A stretch of DNA of 64,000 bases, taken from contig NZ_CP101751.1 in assembly GCF_024496085.1 (NCBI RefSeq), positions 2,170,001 to 2,234,000 of the forward strand. Direction: 5' to 3'. Below the pieces are notes generated by a model. The model was given only the letters and a program-made list of their open reading frames with translations. It was not told the origin of the DNA and searched no databases. Position numbers and translations under genes: made by a program. Position 1 is the stretch's first letter. The number at the start of each line of letters is the position of its first letter. Origin of the DNA: Flavobacterium cerinum. GTDB taxonomy: Bacteria; Bacteroidota; Bacteroidia; Flavobacteriales; Flavobacteriaceae. Below are positions 27,029 to 35,340 of the stretch, piece after piece.

Positions 27029-28015
27029 TTACCGGAAACGGCCAATGGATATGGCTACGACTTCCAGATTGGATGTTTGCGAGGCATAAGGATCATAGAG
27101 GTAGTGCGGTTCTTCCATTCCGCCTTTCCAGGGACCGAAAATAAAGCCTACCGGCACATCAGTGTTATCAGTAAACATATAAAGCTGACCGTAACCAACA
27201 CCGGAATCCGTATCATTATCACCGGAGCGGGAATCGTTAAAGTGAAGTGAACTTCCGGATGCCGTACTGTCGTATACCGAAATACGATAGGCATTGCTAA
27301 CCGAACCGGATAAGTTTTCAAACAAACTAAGCGATACCGGTTCCGGAGCTTCTGTAAGTACCATAAAATGCCCGTTGGATTCTCCGTTTTGATAGGCCAT
27401 ACAAACGATATCACCAGCCTGAGCCGTTGAAAAACCGCTTTTTGGAGCACCGTTATAATTTCCGTCATTTTTTTGTTTTTTTATACCGGGAACATAAACG
27501 TTTCCGGAAACATAACTCCAACGTCCGGATAATAATACAGGAACAGCTACAGCAAATTCAAAAGCAGAAGGAACCCAACCTAAAGCGGCAAAATGAGCTT
27601 GATCGGTATCGACCTGACTTTTAAACAAACAAAAAGCGTTTTGCGCCAGCTCATTATTACCTACTGCAATCAGAACCCGGGAAGCAAAACCTACGCAGTC
27701 AATATTGGCATTAAAGCTGGATGTTGCAGGATCATAAGCAGCATTCGGGAATTGGTTTTGTGTAGGCCATACAACCGAAAAGGCATCGGGAGTAGGGATA
27801 TAGTAGTTTTTGCCGGGATTAATATAATCGGTGCTGACCGTAAAGAGGTTGCCGTTGTAGGCGACCTGCTTACCGGATACATTTACTCCCGGAATGGTTT
27901 GATTTTTCTGTTGAACCAGAAAAGGTGTGGCTATTGCTGTAGCAGCATCTAAAATAGTAGTGTAGTATCCCGGTGTATAGCTATCGGGATTGGCAAAAAA
28001 ATTGATTAAGGCCAT
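27029..28015 (-). CDS. Papain-like (NlpC/P60- or CHAP-type) Cys/His protein
   Basis: 328 residues, no signal peptide. The core resembles NlpC/P60 or amidase-type papain folds: NIDCVGFASRVLIA puts a Cys at 107 on the N-terminal helix; AQAGDIVCMAY is the usual 'GDIV' strand; NGHFMVLTEAP gives His 216; and ISVYDSTASGSS offers Asp 249 as third residue. Such enzymes cleave gamma-glutamyl or peptidoglycan peptide bonds, or transfer acyl groups. Being leaderless and first in an operon with a quinone-cofactor oxidase, it may process a peptide or amino-acid substrate or act extracellularly after non-classical export (inference). Confidence 0.65.
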   Translation of the reverse strand: MALINFFANPDSYTPGYYTTILDAATAIATPFLVQQKNQTIPGVNVSGKQVAYNGNLFTVSTDYINPGKNYYIPTPDAFSVVWPTQNQFPNAAYDPATSSFNANIDCVGFASRVLIAVGNNELAQNAFCLFKSQVDTDQAHFAALGWVPSAFEFAVAVPVLLSGRWSYVSGNVYVPGIKKQKNDGNYNGAPKSGFSTAQAGDIVCMAYQNGESNGHFMVLTEAPEPVSLSLFENLSGSVSNAYRISVYDSTASGSSLHFNDSRSGDNDTDSGVGYGQLYMFTDNTDVPVGFIFGPWKGGMEEPHYLYDPYASQTSNLEVVAISIGRFR

Positions 28016-28057
28016 TTGTTTGTAGTATATTTAAGGTTATTGATTCAGGACTTATTT

Positions 28058-28126
28058 CAAAGATATACGGAAGCAATTGCCCGTCGAAACGTAGAAATAC
28101 CTGTTATATAAAACCGTAGAAATACC
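28058..28126 (-). promoter_or_regulatory. Candidate activator-dependent promoter of the lod-like operon
   Basis: On the minus strand TATCTTTG (28058-28065) matches the Bacteroidota -7 consensus TANNTTTG, 43 bases before the first ATG. No -33 TTG is present at 17-19 bp. Instead a 12-base direct repeat (plus strand CGTAGAAATACC) lies at 28090-28101 and 28115-28126, period 25 bp, which would be about -40 to -75 from transcription start and could hold an activator. Confidence 0.45.
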
Positions 28127-28231
28127 CGGAAAATAGTATGAAGATTCGAAGATGGGAAGATCGGAATAAAGAAAGAATAACTTTGATAGCGCGGATTTAC
28201 TTCGTCAGTTCGGCTAAAGCCTCGGGTGTAA

Positions 28232-28356
28232 TCCGTGTCAATAAAAAAGAGTAATCTATTCTTTTAAAAAGTTGTCGTTTTATTTTTAATAGAGTAAGTA
28301 ATTATATGAATTTGTTTACTTTAGTTTTGATACGGATTGCAAATCCGTACCGTTGA
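28232..28356. repeat. Dispersed intergenic repeat, copy 1
   Basis: About 125 bases matching the copy at 30727-30859. It ends in the palindrome TACGGATT-GCA-AATCCGTA (28331-28349). No coding content. Lies between the lod-like operon and the terminator of the next gene. Confidence 0.7.
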
Positions 28357-28371
28357 AATATTATAAAATAC

Positions 28372-28407
28372 AAAAAAGGCTGTCTCTTTTTTGAGACAAC
28401 CTTTTTT
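28372..28407 (-). terminator. Rho-independent terminator
   Basis: On the minus strand AAAAAAGGTTGTCTC pairs with GAGACAGCCTTTTTT. It lies 22 bases past the stop of the lipoprotein gene at 28429; it could act in both directions. Confidence 0.85.
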
Positions 28408-28428
28408 ATGTACTGTAACTGTAATAAC

Positions 28429-28995
28429 TTATTTTTTTCCGGGAGCATTAATAACGGCAAAAGTAGGTTGGCAATATCCGGTAATGGTTTTTGTACCAGA
28501 TGACGTAACACCTTGTGTAATCACATTGTTAAAGACTAGCTTGTAGTTATTGTTACCGTTGTCGGTAATAGTAACAGATCCGGTTGCATTGAATTCTTCT
28601 CCTCCAAATCCACCATCAGAATCCATATAAGAAATCAGTGCAGAATTTTCATCAAAACTTAATGTTTGCATAATAGGATAGGTTCCGTTAATAGTTGCTT
28701 GTGTAGCGGGATAAGATACTGCAAGCGTTATTGTTTTCATGTCGGATACACTTTCCATCTGGTTAACCATAATGAATGTTCGTACTTTCGCAGTGTTATT
28801 TGTTGGTGCAGTCATAAACTGAGTAGTGTTGAATGAAGCACCGGGCTGATTAGCAGCAATAACAAATGGCATATCATTAACCCAAAGCGTATGAGTATCG
28901 TCTTGTCTTGCAATAACATCGTCATTGTCGTTACTACATTGTATGTTAGTTAATCCTAAAGTTATAACACTAAGAATAATTAAAACTCTTTTCAT
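28429..28995 (-). CDS. Lipoprotein of unknown function
   Basis: 188 residues. Lipoprotein signal with lipobox TNIQC (Cys 20), then a flexible SNDNDD linker. The rest is beta-rich (TLWVNDMPFVIAANQPG, KTITLAVSYPATQ, TGSVTITDNGNNNYKLVF), resembling small Bacteroidota surface lipoproteins of the DUF6252 type, although I cannot confirm the family. Monocistronic, with a terminator 22 bases downstream. Confidence 0.75.
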   Translation of the reverse strand: MKRVLIILSVITLGLTNIQCSNDNDDVIARQDDTHTLWVNDMPFVIAANQPGASFNTTQFMTAPTNNTAKVRTFIMVNQMESVSDMKTITLAVSYPATQATINGTYPIMQTLSFDENSALISYMDSDGGFGGEEFNATGSVTITDNGNNNYKLVFNNVITQGVTSSGTKTITGYCQPTFAVINAPGKK

Positions 28996-29149
28996 AAAAT
29001 TTGATTTTTGGATTGCAAATATAGAATGTTTATAATTAAGTTGTAAGAATATTAATACTGGATGAGATTATATAACAATTTTGATAAATAATATGATTCT
29101 GCCGGAATCCCGATGGAGCGGATTTGTAACCGAACGCATCGGAAATAGT

Positions 29150-29187
29150 GTAAAAATAAAACCCGATAACGTGTATTATCGGGTTTA
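29150..29187 (-). terminator. Rho-independent terminator
   Basis: Minus-strand AAACCCGATAA and TTATCGGGTTT form an 11-base stem followed by a T-rich tract. Ends the putative zincin gene at 29206. Confidence 0.8.
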
Positions 29188-29205
29188 TATACATATAACT
29201 TTAAA

Positions 29206-30489
29206 TTACTTTGTTCGGAATGCAATTTTATATTCCGCTTGAGCAAACGAATAACCGTCAGCCGATTTGGTACCGCGATCGGTAATGTAAAAATCATATT
29301 CTGTATTTGGTTTTAATTCGGACGTTTCGACCGTTAGAATGGTTTTACTTTCGTCTAAACCGACAATGTTTTTTAACGGAAAATGTTCTTTGCCGTTTTT
29401 AGAGAAGTTAATCGAAACTTTATCGTGCATCGGTTTGGAAAATACAATCTGAATCTTTTTAATGTCGGTGCTTACTTGTTGATTTCCGTTTTCAAATTCC
29501 AGAATACTTACGACTTTCGGTTGATTTTCTTTATGAGTTGACCATAATTTTCGAACAGCAACCGCATCGTTAAAATAGTTGGATTGCTCTAAAAATGTCA
29601 AAACAGCTGTTTCATTATCAAAATCGAGATCAATAATATCCTTAATTGCCTTTTTCTTGTCTTTCGCGTTTTCGTAGTACTTTTTTGAAATGACATATCC
29701 GACAAAATAACCCAAGTCAGGATGTTCATTTATATCACTGTTAAAAAACCAGTTGCTGAAATGCTGACCAAACATTTCTTTTTGGAAAGCCGTTCGTACC
29801 GCATCATAATTTTTATAACCGTAATCGATATACTGTGAAACAAATTTCGTGTTTAAAGCCAGTTCGGCAATAAGATCACAGGAACCTTCCTTAATTGCTT
29901 TTGATAAGACATTTACTTCTCCGTTTTTTTGAAACGTATGAATAAATTCGTGAACGGTAATTTGTTCCAGTTGTGAGGCATTAATATACCGGAACATTTT
30001 CTGAAGATTTTTATTTTCAAATTCAGAAACAACAGTGTTTTTGTCGCCAACGATTTTTTCAATACCCAAAAGCAGATCTTCTTTATTGGTAGTTCCCCCG
30101 GATACAAACGTTCCGATGGTATAGTAAATATTCCCTTTTGAATTATTCGGATAAAGCACTTTTAATCTTTCCAAAGCTTTGTTGATGCTTTTAATTTTTT
30201 TGGCATCAATTAAAGTGTTAGGACGAATTGAATTCCAGAATTGAGGATATTTTTCAATGGCTTTCAGATAATCCTCTTCGTTAAATTTTTTGATGGACAT
30301 AAAGGCTGTAAGTCCGTCAGTTTTTTTGTTTAAAAACAACTCTTCCAAAACCTGTTTTTTGTTTTGATCGGTTTGTTGCATCTTGTCGTAAGCCGACCAG
30401 AAATTTGTGATGTCGGATGTGTAGATTTTTTGCGCATTGACAGTAGTGCATAATGCCAAAACTGCAATGGCGGATACCATGTGTTTCAT
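29206..30489 (-). CDS. Exported putative zinc metallopeptidase with C-terminal Ig-like domain
   Basis: About 427 residues from the ATG at 30487-30489 (MKHMVSAIAVLALC...), chosen because it opens directly into a signal peptide ending VNAQ. Residues around 195-230 hold a zincin core: ITVHEFIHTFQ (HExxH, catalytic Glu) and, about 25 residues later, KEGSCDLIAEL with an Asp/Glu third-ligand candidate, as in the DUF2268/gluzincin-like families. The C-terminal 110 residues look like a Big_5 Ig-like domain (IQIVFSKPMHDKVSINF, LKPNTEYDFYITDRGTKS). Periplasmic or surface peptidase; substrate unknown. Own terminator. Confidence 0.72.
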   Translation of the reverse strand: MKHMVSAIAVLALCTTVNAQKIYTSDITNFWSAYDKMQQTDQNKKQVLEELFLNKKTDGLTAFMSIKKFNEEDYLKAIEKYPQFWNSIRPNTLIDAKKIKSINKALERLKVLYPNNSKGNIYYTIGTFVSGGTTNKEDLLLGIEKIVGDKNTVVSEFENKNLQKMFRYINASQLEQITVHEFIHTFQKNGEVNVLSKAIKEGSCDLIAELALNTKFVSQYIDYGYKNYDAVRTAFQKEMFGQHFSNWFFNSDINEHPDLGYFVGYVISKKYYENAKDKKKAIKDIIDLDFDNETAVLTFLEQSNYFNDAVAVRKLWSTHKENQPKVVSILEFENGNQQVSTDIKKIQIVFSKPMHDKVSINFSKNGKEHFPLKNIVGLDESKTILTVETSELKPNTEYDFYITDRGTKSADGYSFAQAEYKIAFRTK

Positions 30490-30726
30490 TACTGATTGTT
30501 TGATTTGATGATTGATCGGCAAATAAACGAAATAAAAAGAATACTGTTTAATAAAGAAGAGCCATATTTCAGAAGGAACGAAGTGTAAAGTACGTTGCTT
30601 AAATTATTGTTTTACTTTTATAAAATAGTAAGATAAAGAAAAGGAAAATCAATTTTCAAAAAAGTTGATAGCATTAGCGGAAAGAGACGTAGCTATAAGA
30701 GAAAAGCTAAGGAAAGAAAACCGCCT
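30490..30726. other. AT-rich intergenic stretch
   Basis: Upstream of the zincin gene. It holds no open frame of note; it runs into the dispersed repeats at 30727-30925. Confidence 0.5.
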
Positions 30727-30859
30727 TTCCGTGTCAATAAAGAAAGAGCAAACTATAGCCCTAAAAAGTTGTCATTTTATTTTTAATAGAGTAAGTAATT
30801 AAAAGAACTTGTCTACTCTAATTTTGGAACGGATTGCAAATCCGCTCCATCGGGGTAAG
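30727..30859. repeat. Dispersed intergenic repeat, copy 2
   Basis: Matches copy 1 at 28232-28356 over most of its length, sharing AAAAAGTTGTC, TTTTTAATAGAGTAAGTAAT and the palindromic end CGGATT-GCA-AATCCG (30830-30844). Confidence 0.7.
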
Positions 30860-30925
30860 TAATTATAAGAAGTAGGTTCCATTAGTTTTGGAACGGATTG
30901 CAAATCCGCTTCATCGGGGAAGCTT
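30860..30925. repeat. Dispersed intergenic repeat, partial tandem copy 3
   Basis: Directly after copy 2 the 3' part repeats: GTAAGTAATTA, then TTAGTTTTGGAA and the palindrome CGGATT-GCA-AATCCG (30894-30908), then TTCATCGGGG. Confidence 0.65.
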
Positions 30926-30962
30926 AAATGATATAGCTATAAAAATGGCTGAGGTACTGAAA

Positions 30963-31751
30963 TCACCTTTTCAGTTTAGGCTTGGTTTTCATAATGGCAT
31001 AATAAGAAGATGTAAAAGCCGGTAAGCTTTGGTAACCTACTTTAAAAGCAATTTCACTAAGGGTAAATTGTTGGGTATCGATCAACTCAATACTTTTTAA
31101 AATCCGGATCAGCTGCATGTATTTTTGGAGTGTAATTCCGGTTTCCTGCTTAAATATACGCTGTAAACTCCGAATCGACATTTTAGCTTTATCCGCAAGA
31201 ACATCACTATCGAAATGATATTGGTAGTTAGCATTAATATAACTGCAAATCGGAATCAAACGACTATCAGTGGGAACAGGTATTTGTAAACCGCTGCTTT
31301 CTTTGCAAAAATGCGGCAGACTATTTTGAATGGCCTGTAAAAAGATTTGCTGTTCCGTATCTTCAGTCAATACCTTATTCCATTTTGACGCATATCGTAA
31401 CATTTCTTTTAATACAGCGGGAGCCGAAAATACATGAACATTCTGATAAAATTCCAGCTCGGAAACCGATTTAAATAACACCAGCATCAGATTAACCGTT
31501 TTTGCTTCGGAAGTGGTGCGATGCTCTTTACCGGTAGGTATCCAGATAACGTGGTTTTGCGGAACCAGATATATCTTTTTCTCAATATGAAAATATTGGT
31601 AGCCTTCCTCCACATAGGTCAACTGGTAGCGCTGATGAGAATGATCATATTCATCATGTTGCCAGTTTTCTTCATACCACACATAGGCATCTGTAGCGAT
31701 AGTGTCAACATATTGCCCCGGACTTTTTTCGGTTAAGCCACATTTTTGCAT
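30963..31751 (-). CDS. AraC-family transcriptional regulator with cupin sensor
   Basis: 262 residues. The N-terminal half is an AraC-type cupin domain (DHSHQRYQLTYVEEGYQYF, then VPQNHVIWIPTGKEH). The C-terminal double helix-turn-helix covers about 170-260 (VLADKAKMSIRSLQRIFKQETG, then FTLSEIAFKVGYQSLPAFTSSY). Divergent from the flavodoxin-RidA fusion gene, with 80 bases between start codons, so it likely controls that gene and the following MFS permease. Effector unknown. Confidence 0.88.
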   Translation of the reverse strand: MQKCGLTEKSPGQYVDTIATDAYVWYEENWQHDEYDHSHQRYQLTYVEEGYQYFHIEKKIYLVPQNHVIWIPTGKEHRTTSEAKTVNLMLVLFKSVSELEFYQNVHVFSAPAVLKEMLRYASKWNKVLTEDTEQQIFLQAIQNSLPHFCKESSGLQIPVPTDSRLIPICSYINANYQYHFDSDVLADKAKMSIRSLQRIFKQETGITLQKYMQLIRILKSIELIDTQQFTLSEIAFKVGYQSLPAFTSSYYAIMKTKPKLKR

Positions 31752-31831
31752 GTCGTTTTATATATGGTTTTTGACAAATTTAATAAAAACGCCAATATTA
31801 TTTTTGTTATTGAACTTAATTATCCAAAAAG

Positions 31832-32980
31832 ATGAAAAGAATTTCCGGACTTCTGACAGTCCTTATTGTATTACTAAACCTATCGACAGCAATGGCACAA
31901 GATTATACAACCCGAATTTTAGTACTGATTCATTCGGATAATGGCGGTACTTATGAATTGGCGAAAGAAATCGCGAAAGGAATAGAAACCCATAAGGCGG
32001 TAAAAGCAGTTATAAAACAAGTAAAAGCGAGTACGAATCCGAAGTTGAAAGCTATTCCGGTAGCGACAGTAGCAGAATTAACATCGTATGACGGGATTGC
32101 TTTCGGATCGCCGGTTTATTTTGGTAATATCAGTACGCCGATGAGCGAATTTTTATCAGGAACGGTTAATCTGTGGACAAACCACGCTTTAGAGGGCATG
32201 CCGGCAACCGTCTTTATGTCGGCGGGAAGTGGTGCAGGAAATGAATTGGCCGTACAAGCCTTCTGGAATTCTTTAGCTGTACACGGAATGGTATTAGTCT
32301 CAAATGGTATACGAGGCTATGAAAATATTGATAAAAACATTCCACAAGGTAATACTGTCTTAGGAACGACCAGTCTGGCATCCCATAAAACAGTTGAAAG
32401 ACCAAGTGAAGGGGAACGTTATATTGCCAGATTACAGGGCGAACATTTTGCCAAAGTAGTAACAGCATTAAAAGGTACGTTTACTAAAAAAACGTTGGCG
32501 GCAACCGAGACTAAAAAGGAAAAAGACATTGAAGCTGTGTTAAAAGAAAAGAATATCATTATTCCGCAGGCGCCTAATCCGGTTGGAAATTATACGGTAT
32601 TTTCCCGTTCCGGTAATCTGGTTTTTATTAATCAGGTGGCTTTAAAAGAAGGTAAAATCTTCAATCCCGGAAAAGTAGGTGTTACGATAACGGAAGAACA
32701 GGCAAAAGAAGCGTCAAAGCAAACGATGCTAAATGTAATGGCCGTTTTAAAAAATGCTGTAGGAGGTGATCTGAATCGGGTTAAAAAATGTGTCCAGTTA
32801 ACCGGTTATTTTAATACCAAAGAGGATTATACGCGTCACGCCGATTTAATGAATCCGGCTTCGGATCTTGTAGTAGCGATATTGGGCGAAAACGGAAAAC
32901 ATGCCCGCGGTACAATGGGAGTTTTGTCATTACCACTGAATTCAGCTGTGGAAATTCAGGCCATTTTTGAAGTGGAATAA
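31832..32980 (+). CDS. Exported flavodoxin (WrbA-like)-RidA fusion protein
   Basis: 382 residues with a signal peptide (VLIVLLNLSTAMAQ, about residue 22). Residues about 25-215 are a flavodoxin/WrbA-like fold: ILVLIHSDNGGTYELAKEI (FMN phosphate loop), IAFGSPVYFGNIST, then FMSAGSGAGNE. Residues about 240-382 are a complete RidA (YjgF/YER057c) domain: FINQVALKEGKI, ASKQTMLNVMAVLK and VKKCVQLTGYFN. RidA proteins hydrolyse reactive enamine/imine intermediates; WrbA is a quinone reductase. A secreted fusion of the two is unusual. A TATTTTTG -7-like box lies at 31799-31806. The MFS gene follows after 20 bases. Confidence 0.82.
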   Translation: MKRISGLLTVLIVLLNLSTAMAQDYTTRILVLIHSDNGGTYELAKEIAKGIETHKAVKAVIKQVKASTNPKLKAIPVATVAELTSYDGIAFGSPVYFGNISTPMSEFLSGTVNLWTNHALEGMPATVFMSAGSGAGNELAVQAFWNSLAVHGMVLVSNGIRGYENIDKNIPQGNTVLGTTSLASHKTVERPSEGERYIARLQGEHFAKVVTALKGTFTKKTLAATETKKEKDIEAVLKEKNIIIPQAPNPVGNYTVFSRSGNLVFINQVALKEGKIFNPGKVGVTITEEQAKEASKQTMLNVMAVLKNAVGGDLNRVKKCVQLTGYFNTKEDYTRHADLMNPASDLVVAILGENGKHARGTMGVLSLPLNSAVEIQAIFEVE

Positions 32981-33000
32981 CACAATTGAAAGCGTAAAAA

Positions 33001-34191
33001 ATGAAAAAGAATAAAGAAAGATTACCCTGGTTGGGTTTACTTGTAGTGCTATTGATAGCGGGTAATTTACGATCACCGATCACCGCTGTTAGTCCGATAC
33101 TCGGAGAAATACGGGAAGTGCTGAATCTGAGTAACGTACAGGGAAGTTTGCTGACTTCCATACCCTTAATCGTTTTTGCAGGCTGTTCGATTTTGATCAG
33201 CAGAATTGCAGCTAAAACGAATATCAATTATGGCCTGCTGTTTTCTCTTGTGATATTGATCACCGGATTATATTTTAGAGTATCGGGAACTATACCGATG
33301 TTATATATCGGTTCTTTTCTTTTAGGATTGGGAATTTGTATCGGAAATGTAACAACACCGGCCTATATCAAAAACGTATTTCCCGAAAAGATCGGTATTG
33401 TAACAGGCATTTTTTCTGTAGCGATGAATTTGTTGGCTGCCTTGGCATCCGGTTTTAGTATTCGTATCGGGGAATGGACAAAAATGGGCTGGAAGGGCTC
33501 TTTGGGAATATGGATTGTATGGGCATTTTTAGCGCTTATAATTGTAATGGCTGATATTTTTAACGCCAAAGGGAAACCGGTAAAAGCACAGTCGGCAAAA
33601 GTTGCGTCTACATTTTCTATATTCCGTTCGAAACAGGCCTGGAGTATCAGTGTTTTTATGGGACTTCAATCATTACTGTATTATTGTCTCGTTGCTTTTC
33701 TTCCTACAATATTAATCGAATACGGAATGGATAAAACCAATGCCGGTTGGGTGATTTCGATTATGCAATTAGCGATGTTGCCGGTTATGTTTATCGGACC
33801 GGTAATAGCTGCCAAAATGGATGATCAAAAAATATTAATTTATGGTTTGGGTTTGTTGATGTTTACCGGAGTACTGTTATTAGCCGTATTTAAAACCCGA
33901 TATGTATATATTGCTGCCATGTTGATCGGAATGGCCAGCGGTTTGGCTTTTAGTTTATGTTTGCTGTTTTTCTCCTTAAAAAGTAAAACGACGGAAGGAA
34001 CATTAAAAATATCCGGGAAAGCGCAATCTGTAGGATATGCCATTGCTGCATGCGGACCACCACTTTTCGGAATGTTTCACGATTGGGACAGCACGTGGCA
34101 AACCTCTTTTTATTTTCTGATGGGAATAGTTTTGATCATGACTGTAATAGGAAGATGGGCAGCCCGACCGCGTTATATTGAAGAACATTGA
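33001..34191 (+). CDS. MFS transporter of the CynX/NimT group
   Basis: 396 residues with about 12 transmembrane helices. The N-terminal AGNLRSPITAVSPIL is typical of the CynX/NimT (cyanate/2-nitroimidazole) branch of the major facilitator superfamily. Second-half helices start near residue 210 (WSISVFMGLQSLLYYCLVAFL). Twenty bases downstream of the flavodoxin-RidA gene, so probably in the same operon and under the divergent AraC regulator. It could export the product, or import the substrate, of that enzyme (inference). Substrate unknown. Confidence 0.85.
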   Translation: MKKNKERLPWLGLLVVLLIAGNLRSPITAVSPILGEIREVLNLSNVQGSLLTSIPLIVFAGCSILISRIAAKTNINYGLLFSLVILITGLYFRVSGTIPMLYIGSFLLGLGICIGNVTTPAYIKNVFPEKIGIVTGIFSVAMNLLAALASGFSIRIGEWTKMGWKGSLGIWIVWAFLALIIVMADIFNAKGKPVKAQSAKVASTFSIFRSKQAWSISVFMGLQSLLYYCLVAFLPTILIEYGMDKTNAGWVISIMQLAMLPVMFIGPVIAAKMDDQKILIYGLGLLMFTGVLLLAVFKTRYVYIAAMLIGMASGLAFSLCLLFFSLKSKTTEGTLKISGKAQSVGYAIAACGPPLFGMFHDWDSTWQTSFYFLMGIVLIMTVIGRWAARPRYIEEH

Positions 34192-34378
34192 TTTTTTATT
34201 TCTTCAATTTTGAAATAAATAATAAACCAAATGAGCAAGGTTTATTGGTAATAAAATAATTAATAGTAGTTTTTTTCTTATATATTTAAAAAGGTGGAAA
34301 CATTTTATAATATATTTGTATGATCTATCATAGTGTAAGTAAAATATATAAATACAGGTATGTTATTTGAGTAACGGT

Positions 34379-35014
34379 ATGGAAAAAAAGAAAGATATCA
34401 AATTAGATAGCAATCCTTTAAAGGAAACAGAAAACATTTTTGATCAAATTAAAATAGACTATTTGACTTTAATTCTGGGATTTTCATTAAATCGACCGAA
34501 AGCAGCTGTAGTTAAAGATGAAAACTCAAATTTAATTGATTGGTTTTTTGTTGATGAGTATAAAACAGCCAAAATATTTAAAGTGGTATGTGAAAAGCTT
34601 ATAAAAGAATTAAAACTTACTGATGATGTAGTGCTTAACGAATATGAAGACGGGTATTCCGGCGTTAAATCGACATCTCTGGCGAATTATCTGCGAACAA
34701 TAAATTTTGACTCTAAAAAAGAAGACTTTAAGCCTGAAAAGTATTTTTCGTTTGAGAAAGAGATGAGTAATGATGAAAAATTTTCTTTCCTTTTAGGAAA
34801 ATTTATCAGGTTTTATAATGACAGAAAGTTTATCCTAATGGACGGAGCAAAAAACTATGTAACACTTGATTTAATTAATTCCCTTTGCATAGGGAATGAT
34901 AAAACGGAGGCAAAATTCTATTTAGGAATTTCAAATGTTGTTCATATTACCCTTAATCCGAATGGTGTATTATTGGAATCACTAAAATTCTGGTACAATA
35001 AAATAAAAGAATAA
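34379..35014 (+). CDS. Hypothetical cytoplasmic protein
   Basis: About 211 residues from the ATG at 34379 (MEKKKDIK); a TTG twelve bases upstream is less likely. Charged, alpha/beta composition (FDQIKIDYLTLILGF, KIFKVVCEKLIKEL, FLLGKFIRFYNDRKF). No signal peptide or membrane segment. A TATATTTG element at 34311-34318 fits a -7 box. Followed by a terminator at 35124. No family recognised. Confidence 0.65.
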   Translation: MEKKKDIKLDSNPLKETENIFDQIKIDYLTLILGFSLNRPKAAVVKDENSNLIDWFFVDEYKTAKIFKVVCEKLIKELKLTDDVVLNEYEDGYSGVKSTSLANYLRTINFDSKKEDFKPEKYFSFEKEMSNDEKFSFLLGKFIRFYNDRKFILMDGAKNYVTLDLINSLCIGNDKTEAKFYLGISNVVHITLNPNGVLLESLKFWYNKIKE

Positions 35015-35123
35015 AATAGGATAGGCTACTGTTAAACTATTTATCTGTTTTATCAGCAATTAATATTTGAAAAAGATCGGTAAAAAAAACTATCAAATAA
35101 GATAATACTACATTTATTATATA

Positions 35124-35158
35124 AAAGGCGGTTCCAACTCATGGAACCGTCTTTTTTT
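35124..35158 (+). terminator. Rho-independent terminator
   Basis: GGCGGTTCCA and TGGAACCGTC form a ten-base stem with one G-U pair and a five-base loop, then seven Ts. Ends the gene at 34379. Confidence 0.85.
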
Positions 35159-35340
35159 GTATAACGGCTATTCGATTTTAAAGGTATATAAGGCACCGGA
35201 TAATCACGATAATAGCAACTCATTCTTACAAAACTTAGAATAGTATTTACTGCAAAGACTGAATCCATTTGACTTATAACAAGTAGGATAGAAGCGTTTC
35301 GGGTAATTTTGGTGTGAATAATATAAACGAGAAATTGTAT

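Noticed and set aside
27593..27952. 119-residue frame opposite the papain-like gene
   Set aside because: Antisense shadow of a well-supported gene; no start context or motif.
32811..33227. 138-residue minus-strand frame across the RidA/MFS junction
   Set aside because: Antisense to two recognised genes and their spacer; no protein-like features.
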